Source: Rhizophagus clarus (lineage: Eukaryota; Glomeromycota; Glomeromycetes; Glomerales; Glomeraceae). Taken from it: a stretch of DNA of 64,000 nucleotides. The stretch is from the NCBI GenBank assembly GCA_015698045.1, contig BLAL01000278.1, forward strand, positions 1,302,001-1,366,000, in the 5' to 3' direction. Under the pieces are notes generated by a model that worked only from the letters and a program-made list of their open reading frames with translations, was not told where the DNA came from and did not search any database. Shown piece by piece: positions 1 through 11,666 of this stretch. The translations under genes were made by a program, and so were the position numbers. The first letter of the stretch is position 1; each line of letters opens with the position of its first letter.

Positions 1-793
1 CCAAATTCATTTTAATTTTTTTTTCTTTTTCATTCTTAGTATGAAGTTTAATTTGTTCAGATTTTAAAAACAAATCAAACGCTTCTTTTCTATTTATTCG
101 TATTCCTATTCCATTCATATAACAAACTGCTAAATTATATAATGCATCCGAATTTTCTTTTTCAGTCAAAATTAAGAGTAATTCAAAAGCTTTTTTATAA
201 TTAACATTTATATCATCTCCATTTTGACAACAAATTACTAGATTATATTGTACTTCTAATTCATCATTTCCGATCAATTTTAAAAGATTTAATAATTTAT
301 TTCGTCTATACTTCATATCAAATAAAATGTTATCTTGATAATAAAATAATGATAATAAATATTTTCCAATCATCATATTTTTATATCTTATTAAATTAAA
401 TAATGTATCTTCAATCTTTTCAAATAAATATAATTGATTAAAATCAAAATTTAAAGAAGAATCATTTTCAATTTGATTATTATTATTATTAACGGCAATC
501 AAATAAAATTCCAATGCCTTTTCCCTATTAACATTACATCCAATACCAAATTGATAAAAGAATCCTATTAAACTTGTAAACCAGAATTTACTTTCTTTAT
601 GATTTTCCATCATTTTGAGAACTTTTTCAGGATTTTTATCATTTTTTTCAAGGTTATATTTTATCCAATCAAACGAAATATTTTCAAAATTATTAAAATC
701 ATTTGTTTCAATAATTTTATTATGAAAATCTTTTAAAAAATCTTTTAAAAAATTTTCATCATCTTTAGAAATATTTGTTACGTTGGATGACAT
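1..793 (-). CDS. Sel1-repeat protein, C-terminus cut by window edge
   Basis: An open frame runs from an ATG at 791-793 to the left edge, about 264 residues with no stop. The C-terminal part has Sel1/TPR-like repeats: residues near 85-110 contain GIGCNVNREKALEFY, and residues near 225-250 contain ALYNLAVCYMNGIGI followed by NRKEAFDLF. These match the Sel1 pattern of a small-residue helix, a G-x-G turn and a second helix with K/E-A. Sel1 repeats are protein-interaction solenoids, abundant in this fungal group and often attached to kinases. The N-terminal 80 residues resemble the linker that precedes Sel1 blocks in such proteins. No intron is needed. The reading frame is intact as far as it can be seen. 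The exact partner or function cannot be told. Confidence 0.8.
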   Translation of the reverse strand, partial: MSSNVTNISKDDENFLKDFLKDFHNKIIETNDFNNFENISFDWIKYNLEKNDKNPEKVLKMMENHKESKFWFTSLIGFFYQFGIGCNVNREKALEFYLIAVNNNNNQIENDSSLNFDFNQLYLFEKIEDTLFNLIRYKNMMIGKYLLSLFYYQDNILFDMKYRRNKLLNLLKLIGNDELEVQYNLVICCQNGDDINVNYKKAFELLLILTEKENSDALYNLAVCYMNGIGIRINRKEAFDLFLKSEQIKLHTKNEKEKKIKMNL

Positions 794-1080
794 TGTTAAT
801 TTTCTTTTCTTTTTTTGTTTTTTTTTGAAAAAAATAAAAAATAAAAATAAAAAAAAGGTAGTTATTTCATTAAAAAGGTTAAATCAGAGTTGTACGAAAT
901 TTTTGTAGTAATCAGCTGATTCACTTTGTACATTTAAGTAAAGGATTAACAAGTTTATTACGATATTTACGTAGTAATCGACTAATCGTGCAGATCCAAT
1001 TTCAAAATTATGGAACCGGTTTGTGCAGATTAATTTGAAATATAACCAGTTTCTCATGAGTAAAATCAGTTTCCAACTTA

Positions 1081-2475
1081 TTTGCGTAAAAGTAATGTCT
1101 TCAAATTTTGGGTAGAATTATCTAATTATTATAAAAACTTTTTGAGACAGAAATTGGATATGACGTTGTTATTTATGCTGGTGAATGACAGAATGTCAAA
1201 GAAATCCATGCTTATTCAAATATTTTATGTATCAGGTCTCAATACTTTCGTTCCGCATTTTCTAATGAATGGGCTGAAAAGAAGGATGGAAATTTTATTT
1301 CAAAAAATCAAATATTTCTCCACAATTATTTAATATTATTCTTAGGTATTTATAATACTTAGACTTTTCTAATATAATATAATGATAATATTGTATATTA
1401 GGTTTATTTATTGGAGAATATTGAATTAAAGAATTTAAAAGGTCCAGATGTATTGAAATTGTTGATAGCAGTTGATGAGCTCAATATTTAATCTTTGGTT
1501 TCCCATATTCAAGAATTTTTGATTGAAAATCAAATTGAATTCTTGAATGAAAATCCAACTGGAATTTTTGAAACTGTTTATCAACAAGAAACAATTGAAA
1601 CATTTACAGCTTTATGGAATTTCTATCTTGAAAAAATTTTCAAAGACCTAAAGTTTTATAAATTCATTGATTTGAAAGCCTCTTTATTAGAATTATTGTT
1701 AAAAAGAAATGATTTATATGAAAGAAATTGAAATTTAAGAGAATTTATTAAATGGTGTTTTGCTCAACAAGATATGGAGAATGATCCATTAAAATGGAAT
1801 AAAGAGGATATTACAAGGATTAAGATGGAATTGGACAGATTTATTCCCTTAATTTGATTTTATGATATTAAACCTACGGATTCCTTTTATAAAGTTTATT
1901 GCTATAAAGACATCTTACCACTAAGATTTAATACATGATCTTTTAGAATTTCATATAGTTCCTAGTGTGGAACATAAAGGTAATTTACCATCTTCGAGAA
2001 AACCTAATCCTGATTCAACTTTAATTGAAGCAAATAAATTGATATTTTTGCATCGTGGATTGAAAAAAAAAGATTTTTCACATTATAATAGAAAAATTAT
2101 TCCTTATAAATTTAAATTATTATATCACTCAAATCAAGATGGGAATGAAACCAAGCCTTTTCATAGAAATTGTGACAACAAGAGAGCTACTATTTGGATT
2201 GCAAAAATTAAAGATTCATAACAATTAATAATCCATTGGATTGAGTGGAAATGGCTGGAAAATTACAGCAGGTAGTTTTTATAAATGGGAAAAATATTTC
2301 AACTGGAAAAATAAGCTATGTTAAATGATACAAAGTTAGTTTGTCATGAAGGCAATCATTGACTTATAAGTTTTATATTAAATGGAAAAACTGCTATCCC
2401 AATATAGGAATTCCAGAAAATATTGAAATTAAAGATTATGAAGTGTTTCAAGTAATCAAAAAAAAAAATTAAATG
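1081..2475 (+). pseudogene. Decayed BTB-BACK-TLDc protein gene
   Basis: Three reading frames together spell a BTB/TLDc protein of the type common in Rhizophagus. About 1095-1330 gives the BTB start (FWVELSNYYKNFLRQ, then EIHAYSNILCIRSQYFRSA in another frame). About 1400-1850 gives the end of BTB and the BACK-like linker (LKGPDVLKLLIAVDELNI, then SHIQEFLIENQIEFL). About 2080-2475 gives the TLDc domain (YKFKLLYHSNQDGNE, CDNKRATIWIAKIK). The frame is broken by a stop in BTB (position of the expected GEN), several frameshifts and in-frame TGA/TAG codons, and the start codon region is lost. BTB-TLDc proteins are adaptor or oxidation-resistance type proteins; this copy should not be functional. Confidence 0.75.
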
Positions 2476-3416
2476 AAGAATTTTACTATCATTTAAAGTA
2501 CATGGATTTATCATTTTTTGTGAATTCATCTTTATACGAGTTGAAAAGTATTTCGATATTATGAAAATAATTTAAAAGTTTATTAATAAACATTTTCACA
2601 TATACATATATATATATAAATGATTATAACGATAAATGTGCATTTTATTATTAATTTTGTATAATTATGATACAATTCATACTTTATTAGCCTTGTGGGA
2701 GATATCACATGATATACTCAAATCGAGCTATATGACGAACCATTAAACGTAGCAATATTTCAATTTTTAATAATTATTAATATGTTTCCATACCTTTATC
2801 ACGTTATTTTATTTGAAAAATAATCAAACGCGAATTTTCTGACTAAAATTAACTGTTATTTTTGAAATGAATGGAAACGTTAAAATTCATGCATGAGATG
2901 AGTTTAGACAAATTGTTACTGTGATCATATTTAATAAATATAATACCATAGAAATAATTGTATCATAAATTCTTCCGATTAATTCACTTAACAAGCAAAA
3001 GATTACATTATAAAATTATTATCATGAGATCAGCTACTAATTCTTCTTAAGAGATTGACTATCCTTCATACATGACTTGAATATTTATTTTTCCTAATTA
3101 GAACAATTTGAATTGTCATACGATTTAAATGTTTTATTTCATTAACAATGGTTGACAGAAGCCTAATTGTTAATAATAACTTTGTTGCTCTAAAAAAAAA
3201 AAAATTACAATTGACTCAGAGTATTTTTCATAAATTTCACTTTTATTAAATTGATATTAATTTTTACCCGGATAACGCATCGAACAAATATCTTTATCTG
3301 AGTATATTATTGCCAGTTGTACATTAATAAAATTTGATCTTTTAAAGCCTAACTTGGAAACTCAGAAAAAATTTTTAAACTTAAATGTTTATTTACAAAC
3401 TCGTAGCAAATTGTGG

Positions 3417-3448
<32 letters not shown>

Positions 3449-4378
3449 TGATTTAGAACTTATCCATTGAACCATCGGAGCACTTTGTCATCATGTTTTA
3501 TTAGGTCAGAATATTTCTCCATCATGTCTCTTCTATTATTTTTCCAGAATTGTTATTCAAGACAATAATGTTAAAATAAGACTTGATGTGGTGTCCAAGC
3601 AACCTGAAATCTCGGTTAATACTTAATAATAGGTTAGATCATTTTATGTCATGAAAAGACTGCGCGTGAATGTTTACATTTACTAGATAGTTGACGCTAT
3701 GAGCTCGACCATGATTTACAAAATGTGACATTTTTTGATAGAGTATAGAGTTTTACTGATATAAAATCAAACGTCAAGTATGAGACTTTTACAAATAAAT
3801 GATTATTCAAACTCGTACAAAAAAATGTTTTTTTTGTATTCATTATATATATAGGCGAGTGAGTTTTCAAATTTATCAGTACTTTTCGTAATCTTAATCT
3901 GATGATCCAATTGGCTATTGTTTTTCTAAACAGAACCATTGATTAAATCCTATGTAATTAATCACAATTTTAATTCTATACAGAATTTATGAAAATTATT
4001 TTAATGAAAATTTTTGTTTATCATCATATTCATTAGTATCATATAAACACATTTAGTATTATTTATTGCTATAGGAAGTTAGGCTTGTATTTTTTTTAAT
4101 TTTAATATAATTAGTTCATAGAATCATTCACGATATCTACTTTTGATAAAAATGTTTTAATCAATAATTAGTGCTTCAGAGTTTCATATTTGTGCAATAT
4201 TTCAAATCTATTTACTCAATTACAAACTGATTTTATTTTATTCCAACTTGCATAATACTTGTTGAATAAAACTATATTATTAAAGAAAATTAAAATACTA
4301 TTAAGGTCTTCATTTAGCTGGTAAATTTTTAATTTGTTACTAATTGAAAAAATGATTCTCCCGAATTTAACTTCATAA
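2476..4378. other. Intergenic, no supported gene
   Basis: AT-rich non-coding DNA between a pseudogene and the 3' end of the minus-strand kinase gene. The 80-codon minus frame at 3697-3939 has no recognisable motif or codon pattern and is not called. A stretch at about 2778-2880 (around TTTATCACGTTA) recurs in the same orientation at about 10603-10705, so it is probably a dispersed repeat. A short poly-A run lies near 3425-3440. Confidence 0.6.
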
Positions 4379-6610
4379 TCAATCATCTTTGGACTTATTA
4401 GTGACTATACAATCTAAGCATTCAGAACCATCAGTATATATTGGTAAGTCATCAGTAAAAGAATTCAGTAATCGAGATGTATAAATTGCCTGAGGATGAG
4501 TATTTGATTGGTTATTTTCATTTATTCCATCATTATTATTTAATCTATATTCTTCTGCTTCATTGAATTGATCATTATTTACATAAAATTGCTTAATTAA
4601 TTCTTCTACTTCTGTAACATTTAATCTATTGATTGGATTTGAATCCCAACACTTCTTCATTAAATCAATATAACACTTAGGTGCTTCAGGTTCGTTTATT
4701 TTAGGTCTAATTCCTCTACATATATCCAATACCAATAATTCATCATGAGCACAATCAGAAAAGGGTTGTTTTCCAGTTGCTAAAAAATACATAATCATGC
4801 CAAAGCTATATATATCTGCTGCTTGAGTGTAAGGCCTTTTCCTTAATACCTTAGGAGCTACATAAGGTATGACTCCATAAATTTTTGTTTCATCTATATT
4901 AGAAGCCTCTCCACATGATCCCATGTCTGAAATATAATTCGAAGTAGCAAATTCCCACCTCGCGCATGTTGAAGAACTATAATATAATCTTTTGTATCTG
5001 GGTTCTGAGATATACCATATATTTTTAGAATTTCACCAGAATCATCAAAATTGATAAATTTATTGATAGAATATGCCTTAACCTAAAGAAAAAGGTAGAT
5101 AATTATTAAAAAGAAATAGCCAAATTAAAACATCGTAAAGAAATTTCATACCTCGTTAAGAAATCTTTTAGTAATATTTTGTGAATCAGATAAACATTTT
5201 AAAGCAATTGTTACATTTGAATCTCTTATATATTCCTTTTTACTCCAATATAATGAACCATTCTTCCATTTGGCTGAATATACTGTAGCAAAACCACCTT
5301 GACCTATTTTTTTAATGTCATAGAACTGATTGTATGGTATCCATTCAAATATTATATCTCTGTGATCATTAATTTTGAATTGCATTTCTAGAATTAAATT
5401 ATCAATTTCTTCATTCCCAGTAATCCGATTTATGAAATTCTCTTTTAAGAAATTTTTTTGACATAATTTACACCAATTATATTCTCTATTTGTATATTCT
5501 TCACCACAATTTTTGCAAAAATTTTCCAGATATTGATTTTGGTTAAATATCATAACGTAATTTTTTTTGTCGGGATTTTGAGATATTCCATATAAAGTAA
5601 ATTTATTAATAAAATAATAGTCTATCTATTAAATATCAAAAGAAGCTCATTATTATGATTATTTAATAAAGTATGCTAAATTAAAATCTTACATACCTCA
5701 TTTGAAATTTCATCATATAAACATTCTTTTAGTTTTAGAACAATTGTTTTATTTGAATCCCTTACATATTCACCATTATTCTAACGTAGTGGACCATCCT
5801 TCCGTTTTGCTAAAGAAAATATGTCTTCGTCCTTAATACCAGTAAATTGATTATATGGGATCCATTCAAATATGATATCTTTGTAATCTTCGATGTTTAA
5901 TTGCATTTTTTGAATTAATTTATCTATTTGTTCATTTTTACTGGTCCAGTTTATAAAATTTTGTTTCATATATCTTATTTGACATGGTTTACACCATCTA
6001 TATTCTGCATTTGTATATTTTTCGCCACAATCCCTGCAAAAATTTTCAAAATAACGACTTTTATTAAATACTATAACGTAACCTTTTTTATTAGGATTTT
6101 GAGATATTCCATATAAAATAAATTCATCAATATGATAATAATAATATATCTATTAAACATAAGAAAATATCATACTTACGATATTCAATAGAGTATTTTA
6201 GTTAAAAATTTATGTGTACCTCATTTAAAATTTCATCATATAAACATTTTTTTAAAACAACTGTATTATTCGAATCTCTTGTGCATTTACCATCATCCCA
6301 AATGTAATGGACCATCCTTTCATATTGCTAAATATATAGCAGTCAAACCATTTTTTTTGATGTCAATAAACTGATTGTATGGTATCCATTCAAATAATAC
6401 ATAATGATTAGTGTAGTCAACATTGTCAATATATTTCTTTGCTCGGTCTAATTGTATTTCTTGAATTAAATCATCAATTTTTTCATTTCCGCTAGTCCAG
6501 TTTGTAAAATTTTCTTTTAAATAATTTATATGACATGTTTCACACCACCCAACTTTCATATTTGTGTATGTTTTATTGCACTTTACACATTTTTCTGGAA
6601 ATGGACTCAT
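4379..6610 (-). pseudogene. Tandem-module protein kinase, broken copy
   Basis: Four exons can be read on minus: 6610-6220, 6149-5697, 5625-5152 and 5082-4379, with 69-71 bp GT-AG introns. Each of the first three encodes a module: a CxxC...WCxxC zinc ribbon, an NWTSGNE-like stretch, FEWIPYNQF, and a partial kinase N-lobe ending near FLNEV. Only exon 3 has a proper glycine loop (IGQGGFATVYSA) and VAIK-type lysine (IALKCL). Exon 4 carries the hinge (ISQNPDTKDYIIV) and the C-lobe end (YGVIPYVAPKVL, DIYSFGMIMY). Damage: TGA for Trp near 6333 and a nearby frameshift in exon 1; an in-frame TAG at 5781-5783 in exon 2; and near 4925-4960 a deletion with frameshift that removes the HRD catalytic loop, so no active kinase is possible. 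It lies head to head with the 6843-10207 gene. Confidence 0.75.
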
Positions 6611-6842
6611 TTTTGATTAACGAATTTCGGTTTGTATGCCATAATATTAATATTAGCAAAATAATTACCCACGTGACTTTGCTGCATTAACACACCAATC
6701 CAAATTTTTTTCTTAAACTAAAATTTGGTATGATCGACAAATTGAGACTACAAATAATTACCACTAATTTAGTATTGTAATGTGACTTTTTTATTTATTT
6801 AAAATCAAATAAATATTTTTCGTTCAAAAATTTTAATATTCA
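6611..6842. promoter_or_regulatory. Shared bidirectional promoter region (inferred)
   Basis: The 232 bp between the two divergent start codons (ATG at 6610 on minus, ATG at 6843 on plus) must hold both promoters if both genes are or were expressed. No clear core motif beyond AT-rich sequence is visible. The call rests on gene arrangement only. Confidence 0.3.
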
Positions 6843-9800
6843 ATGGGAATTCTTACAAAATATTTTGTTGATTTTGGAGATTTGGACGCTGGAAAGAAGA
6901 TTATTACGGAAAATTTTGCAAATTGGACCAGTGGAAATGAAATAATTGATACATTTATTCAAAAAAAGCAATTAAATTACGATGGCCGTGGTGTGGTGTT
7001 CGAATGGATACCATACAGTGAGCTTATTGATATTAAAGAAATAGAAGATAATTGTTTGACTACAGCAATATTGAAAGGTTCATTATGTTATGATAGAGAT
7101 GAAAAGGAATGGATAAAAAGGTCGTATGAAAAGGTTATATTAAGATTTTTATACGTCTTACATGATAGTATTACTGACGAGGTATCAAAAATGTTTATTA
7201 GAAACTTAATTTAATTTAATTAAATATTAATCATTTGATTTATTTTTTTTTTCATATTTTTATAGATTGAAACATATTTAAACCATAAATCCTATGGGAT
7301 ATCACAAAATCCAGATACTAAAAATTATATTTTGATTTTTGATCATAATTATAGGGACAATTATTGTGAGAAATGTGGTAATAGATATTATAACTATGAT
7401 AAATGGTGTAAACCATGTCATATAAATCTTTTAAAAAATAATTTTATACATTGGACTAGTGGAAATGAAAAAATCGATGATTTCATTCAAGAAATACAAT
7501 TAAAAATTGGTCGATATTATGATATAATATTTGAATGGATACCATACAATGAATTTATTTTTATTAAAGAATTAGAAAAGTATACTATAGCAATATGGGA
7601 GAAAGGTCCACTATATCATAATATTAATGATAAGAAATTGATAAGAAAATCGTGTGAAAAAGTTTGTTTAAAATATCAACATAGTTTACAAGATATTACC
7701 AACGAATTTTTAAATAAGGTATGAGAATTTTTTATATATTTAGATTAAATATTAGATTAATAGTAATTTTTTTCTATGCATTTGATAGGTTGAGTCATAT
7801 TTGACAAATAAACTAGTCTTTGGAATATCCCAAAATCCAGAAACAAAAATTCTTATTTTGGTTTTTAGTGATAAATATTTTGAAAAATTTTGTGAAATAT
7901 GCGATAATAGATATGAAAGCGAATGGAATAAATGGTGTAAGCAATGTCAAATAAATAATTTAAAAAATAATTATACAAACTGGTCTAGTGGAAATGAAAA
8001 AATTGATAACTTCATTCAAAAATACAATTAAAAATTAATAAATATGATGACACAATATTTGAATGGATATCATACAATGAGTTTATTGATATTGAGAAAA
8101 CGATAAAAGGTGGGTTTGATATAGCAATTTGGAAAGATGGTCCATTAAATTATATTGGAGAAAAGGGAATGATGAAAGAATCATACAAAAAAGTTGGTTT
8201 AAAATATTTGTATAATTCACAAGAAATTGCCAATGAATTTTTAGTTGAGGTATTTAAATTTTCTATTAATTTATACTATTAATATTTAAAATTATATTAA
8301 TCCTTTCTTATTTTGATAGATTGAATCACATTTAATAGATAAAAGAAGCTATGGATTATCTCAAAATCCAGACACAAAAGTATATATATTGGTTATTGAT
8401 GGTAGATATTTTGATGATTATGTATAAAATGTGATAATAAATATGAGAATAATGATAAATGGTGTAAAATGTGTCAAATCAATCATTTAAAAAATAATTT
8501 TCCAAGCTGGACTAGTGGAAATAAAAAAATCGATTACTTGATACAAAAAATGCAATTAAAAATTAATAAATATGATGACACAATATTTGAATGGATACCA
8601 TACAACGAGTTTATTAATATTAAACAAATAAGAAACGGTAATTCTCTTACAGCAATATGGAAGGATGGACCATTAAATTATAGTAAAATAAAAAGTAAAT
8701 ATAAAAGGGATTTAAGTAAAGATATTTTATTAAAATATCTAACTAATTCACAAAATGTTGATCACATAATTCTTAATAAGGTATGAAATTTTTAAAAATT
8801 AACTTAAATTATAAATAACTAAAATATAATAATTGTTACCTTTTATCAGATCGTATATTCAATTAAAAAAAGCTATGGATTAACTCAAGATCCGTTTACA
8901 AAAGATTTTATTTTGGTTCTTCAACTTAAATATTATTGTGAATTCTGCGGTGAAATGTACAATAATCAATTTGAGGTAGATAATAAAAGCTGTACATTAT
9001 GTCAAATAAATTGTGAATATCAGGAAATTAATGATTTGATTCAAAAAATGAGACTACGTATTGATTATAATTCTAGTAAGTCTATGGTGTTTGAATGGAT
9101 ACGATATGATCAGTTTGATTGCATTAGAGAAGTAGGTAAAGGTGGTTTCGCTACGGTATATTCGGCAATATGGAAAGATGGTTTATTATGTTTAGATAAT
9201 AAGTATAATAATTGGAAAAGAAAGTCCAATTCAAGAGTCGCTTTTAAAATGTTTGTATAATTCAAAAAATTGCCTTGATGAGTTTATAAATGAGGTATGA
9301 AATTTCTTTATAACTTTTTAGCAAAGTAATACACGTTTATTAACATACTTACATATAGGTTAAAGCATATTCAAATCAAAAGATAGAAAATATTCTTAAA
9401 ATATATGGAATATCTCAAAATCCAGATACAAAAGATTACATCATGGTTCTTGAGTATGCAGAAGGTGGGAGTCTCATTAGCTATTTACATAAAAATTTGG
9501 AAATTTTTGATTGGTTTAATGGATTAAAAGTATTAACCAATATCGTTGAAGTTCTTAGTAAAATTCATCAAAAACAGATGGTTCATCGTGATTTTCATCC
9601 AGGAAATATATTATTTATAAATGATAATGCATGTATTTCTGATATGGGACTATGTAAAAATATTGATGATATCAATGAAACAAGTGTTTATGGAGTTTTG
9701 CCTTATGTGGCACCCGAAGTATTAAAAAGAAAGCCTTATACTCAAGCAGCAGACATATATAGCTTCGGTATGATTATGTATATTATAGCAACTGGAAGGC

Positions 9801-10207
9801 TACCTTTTGCTGATTGTGCTCATGATATTATTTTAGCATTATGTATATGTAAAGGAATTAGACCCAAAATAAACGAATTTGAAGCACCCAAGTGTTATAT
9901 TGATTTAATGGAAAAATGTTGGGATTCAAATCCGGATAATAGGCCAAATGCTATTGAAATAATTGAGTTGATAAATTTCTTTTCTTATTCATTAAGACAA
10001 AAATTCAGGAAAAAAGAACAGAAATGCCATGAAATTGAAGAACAATTTAAAATAACACAACAGACTAGGATAACAAATCTTTTATCAATTAAAAACAATA
10101 CAAGTAATACTCATAAACAAGCTATTTATAAATCTCGGTTACTTAATCCTTTTACAGGAAATCTTTCTGATAATGATACAGTGGAAATTCCTGATCTTAT
10201 AAAGTAG
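6843..10207 (+). CDS. Tandem-module protein kinase with repeated leader exons (frameshifted)
   Basis: Six exons: 6843-7181, 7266-7718, 7789-8249, 8320-8780, 8850-9294 and 9359-10207. Introns are 64-84 bp, begin GTAT and end AG, and the junctions fall between codons. Exons 2-5 are near-equal in size (445-461 bp). Each encodes hinge-like ISQNPDT, a CxxC...WCxxC zinc ribbon, NWTSGNEKID, FEWIPYNEF and a partial N-lobe. Exons 1-4 lack a real glycine loop; exon 5 has VGKGGFATVYSA. Exon 6 has the catalytic loop MVHRDFHPGN, a DMG in place of DFG, APEVL, DIYSFG and the C-lobe end, then a charged tail. Single-base changes break the frame in exon 3 (near 8020, missing A), exon 4 (near 8422, missing T) and exon 5 (near 9246, extra T). 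This is either a recent pseudogene or a set of assembly errors; if restored it would be a Ser/Thr or TKL-type kinase of about 1,000 residues. Confidence 0.72.
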
Positions 10208-11666
10208 TAAATTGCATTTTTTATTCTCCAATTTTTTATATTTTACTCATTATTATTCTTATTTATATCATAGCCTATAATACATTTCCTGTGAATATGG
10301 TCGTTAAGACTAAAGTAAAAAAGTGCTAGTAGAAATTATTTAACTAAATTCTTACAATTTATTTATTTTAGGGAACATTAAATATCATAATAGTAAGTGA
10401 ATATGTAGAAAAATTATGACCAATTGATTAATAAACAGATTCATTGAAGTTGTTAAGGAATTATTTCTATTATACATTTTTTGTGTATATGAACTGAAAG
10501 TAATTTAATATCACGAAAATAATTAATTTTATTCTACAATGTTAAATCAAGCACATGTCTAACTCAATAAACATAACAATAATCCAGTTTTTATTCATTA
10601 CTAATAAGTTTAAATACCTCTTTATCACGTTAATTTTTTTGAAAAGTAATCAACACGAATTTCCTGATTAAAATTTAATATCATTTTCGAAGTGGATACA
10701 ATCGGCAAAGTTGTATATGGAACTGTAATTGAATTTTAGCCTCGACATCATCTCATAATTTTGTTGAAAATACATAACAACGTCACGGCGGATTAATGAA
10801 ATACCCAAAATTTGTCCGTCATGATAAGTGTTTTAGTTGTTTAAGTCACCAAATTTATTAGTGTAGTCAAAAATAAACCCAAAAAATTTTTTTTACATAA
10901 AAACTTGCGTCTAACCAATTTTTACAATTTTTTTAGTATCAAAAGGCCGTATTTTTCAGGAATAAGATATATGTTTCTATAGTCAATTTTAATTACCGCG
11001 GGTGCAACAGGTAATGAAAAGGTTTATTATAATTTGTGATCAAATAAATTTAAGGTTGAAAATGATCTTGATTTGCCCAAAATGAAATGTTTCTTATAAT
11101 TTTAAATTATTAAGTATTTTAATAAAGATTTAAAATTTCCATGTTGGAAGACTACAGCAGCAGAGAATTTTATAATTAAAAAAAATTTCAGCCGCAAAAT
11201 AATGGTAATCCATGCTATAGAACGCTCGAATTATTAATAAAAATTGAATTTACCATTATAGTTAATTATTTAGGTGTTAGAGAATAGTAACAGTAGTTAG
11301 AAGATTACGTACTCTGATTTAAGTAATCATAATAATTTAAAATGATGAAATTTGCTAAAAATGGCATTCAAAATCCTTTTTGATATTCCAATAATCATAT
11401 CATATAGCCGCACCGACAAAAAATTTGCAGCCACATGATTAATGCACCCCCTACGTTTTCATTGCTTATATTATTCGGGGGAAATTTTTTTTTTGCATAA
11501 CAGATAATGTCGTAATGCGGCCAAAATTACGTAATTAATCGCCGATCAACCGGATTAACCAATCTAATTTAGTTCTACATCGTTGATCATTGCATGTGAA
11601 ATAAAAACATTACATCAATTTTAAGAAAGCCTTTTTTTTCAAATATTTTTTTTTCTTTTCTGAAAA
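10208..11666. other. Intergenic, no supported gene
   Basis: Non-coding and AT-rich. About 10603-10705 is a second copy of the dispersed segment at 2778-2880. About 11558-11605, upstream of the first F-box gene, shares a TCTAATTTAG...TTGATCATT block with the second F-box gene's upstream region (15525-15585), so it is probably part of a duplicated promoter. No RNA gene seen. Confidence 0.55.

Noticed and set aside
3697..3939. 80-codon minus frame
   Set aside because: No motif, no splice context and random-looking composition in intergenic DNA.
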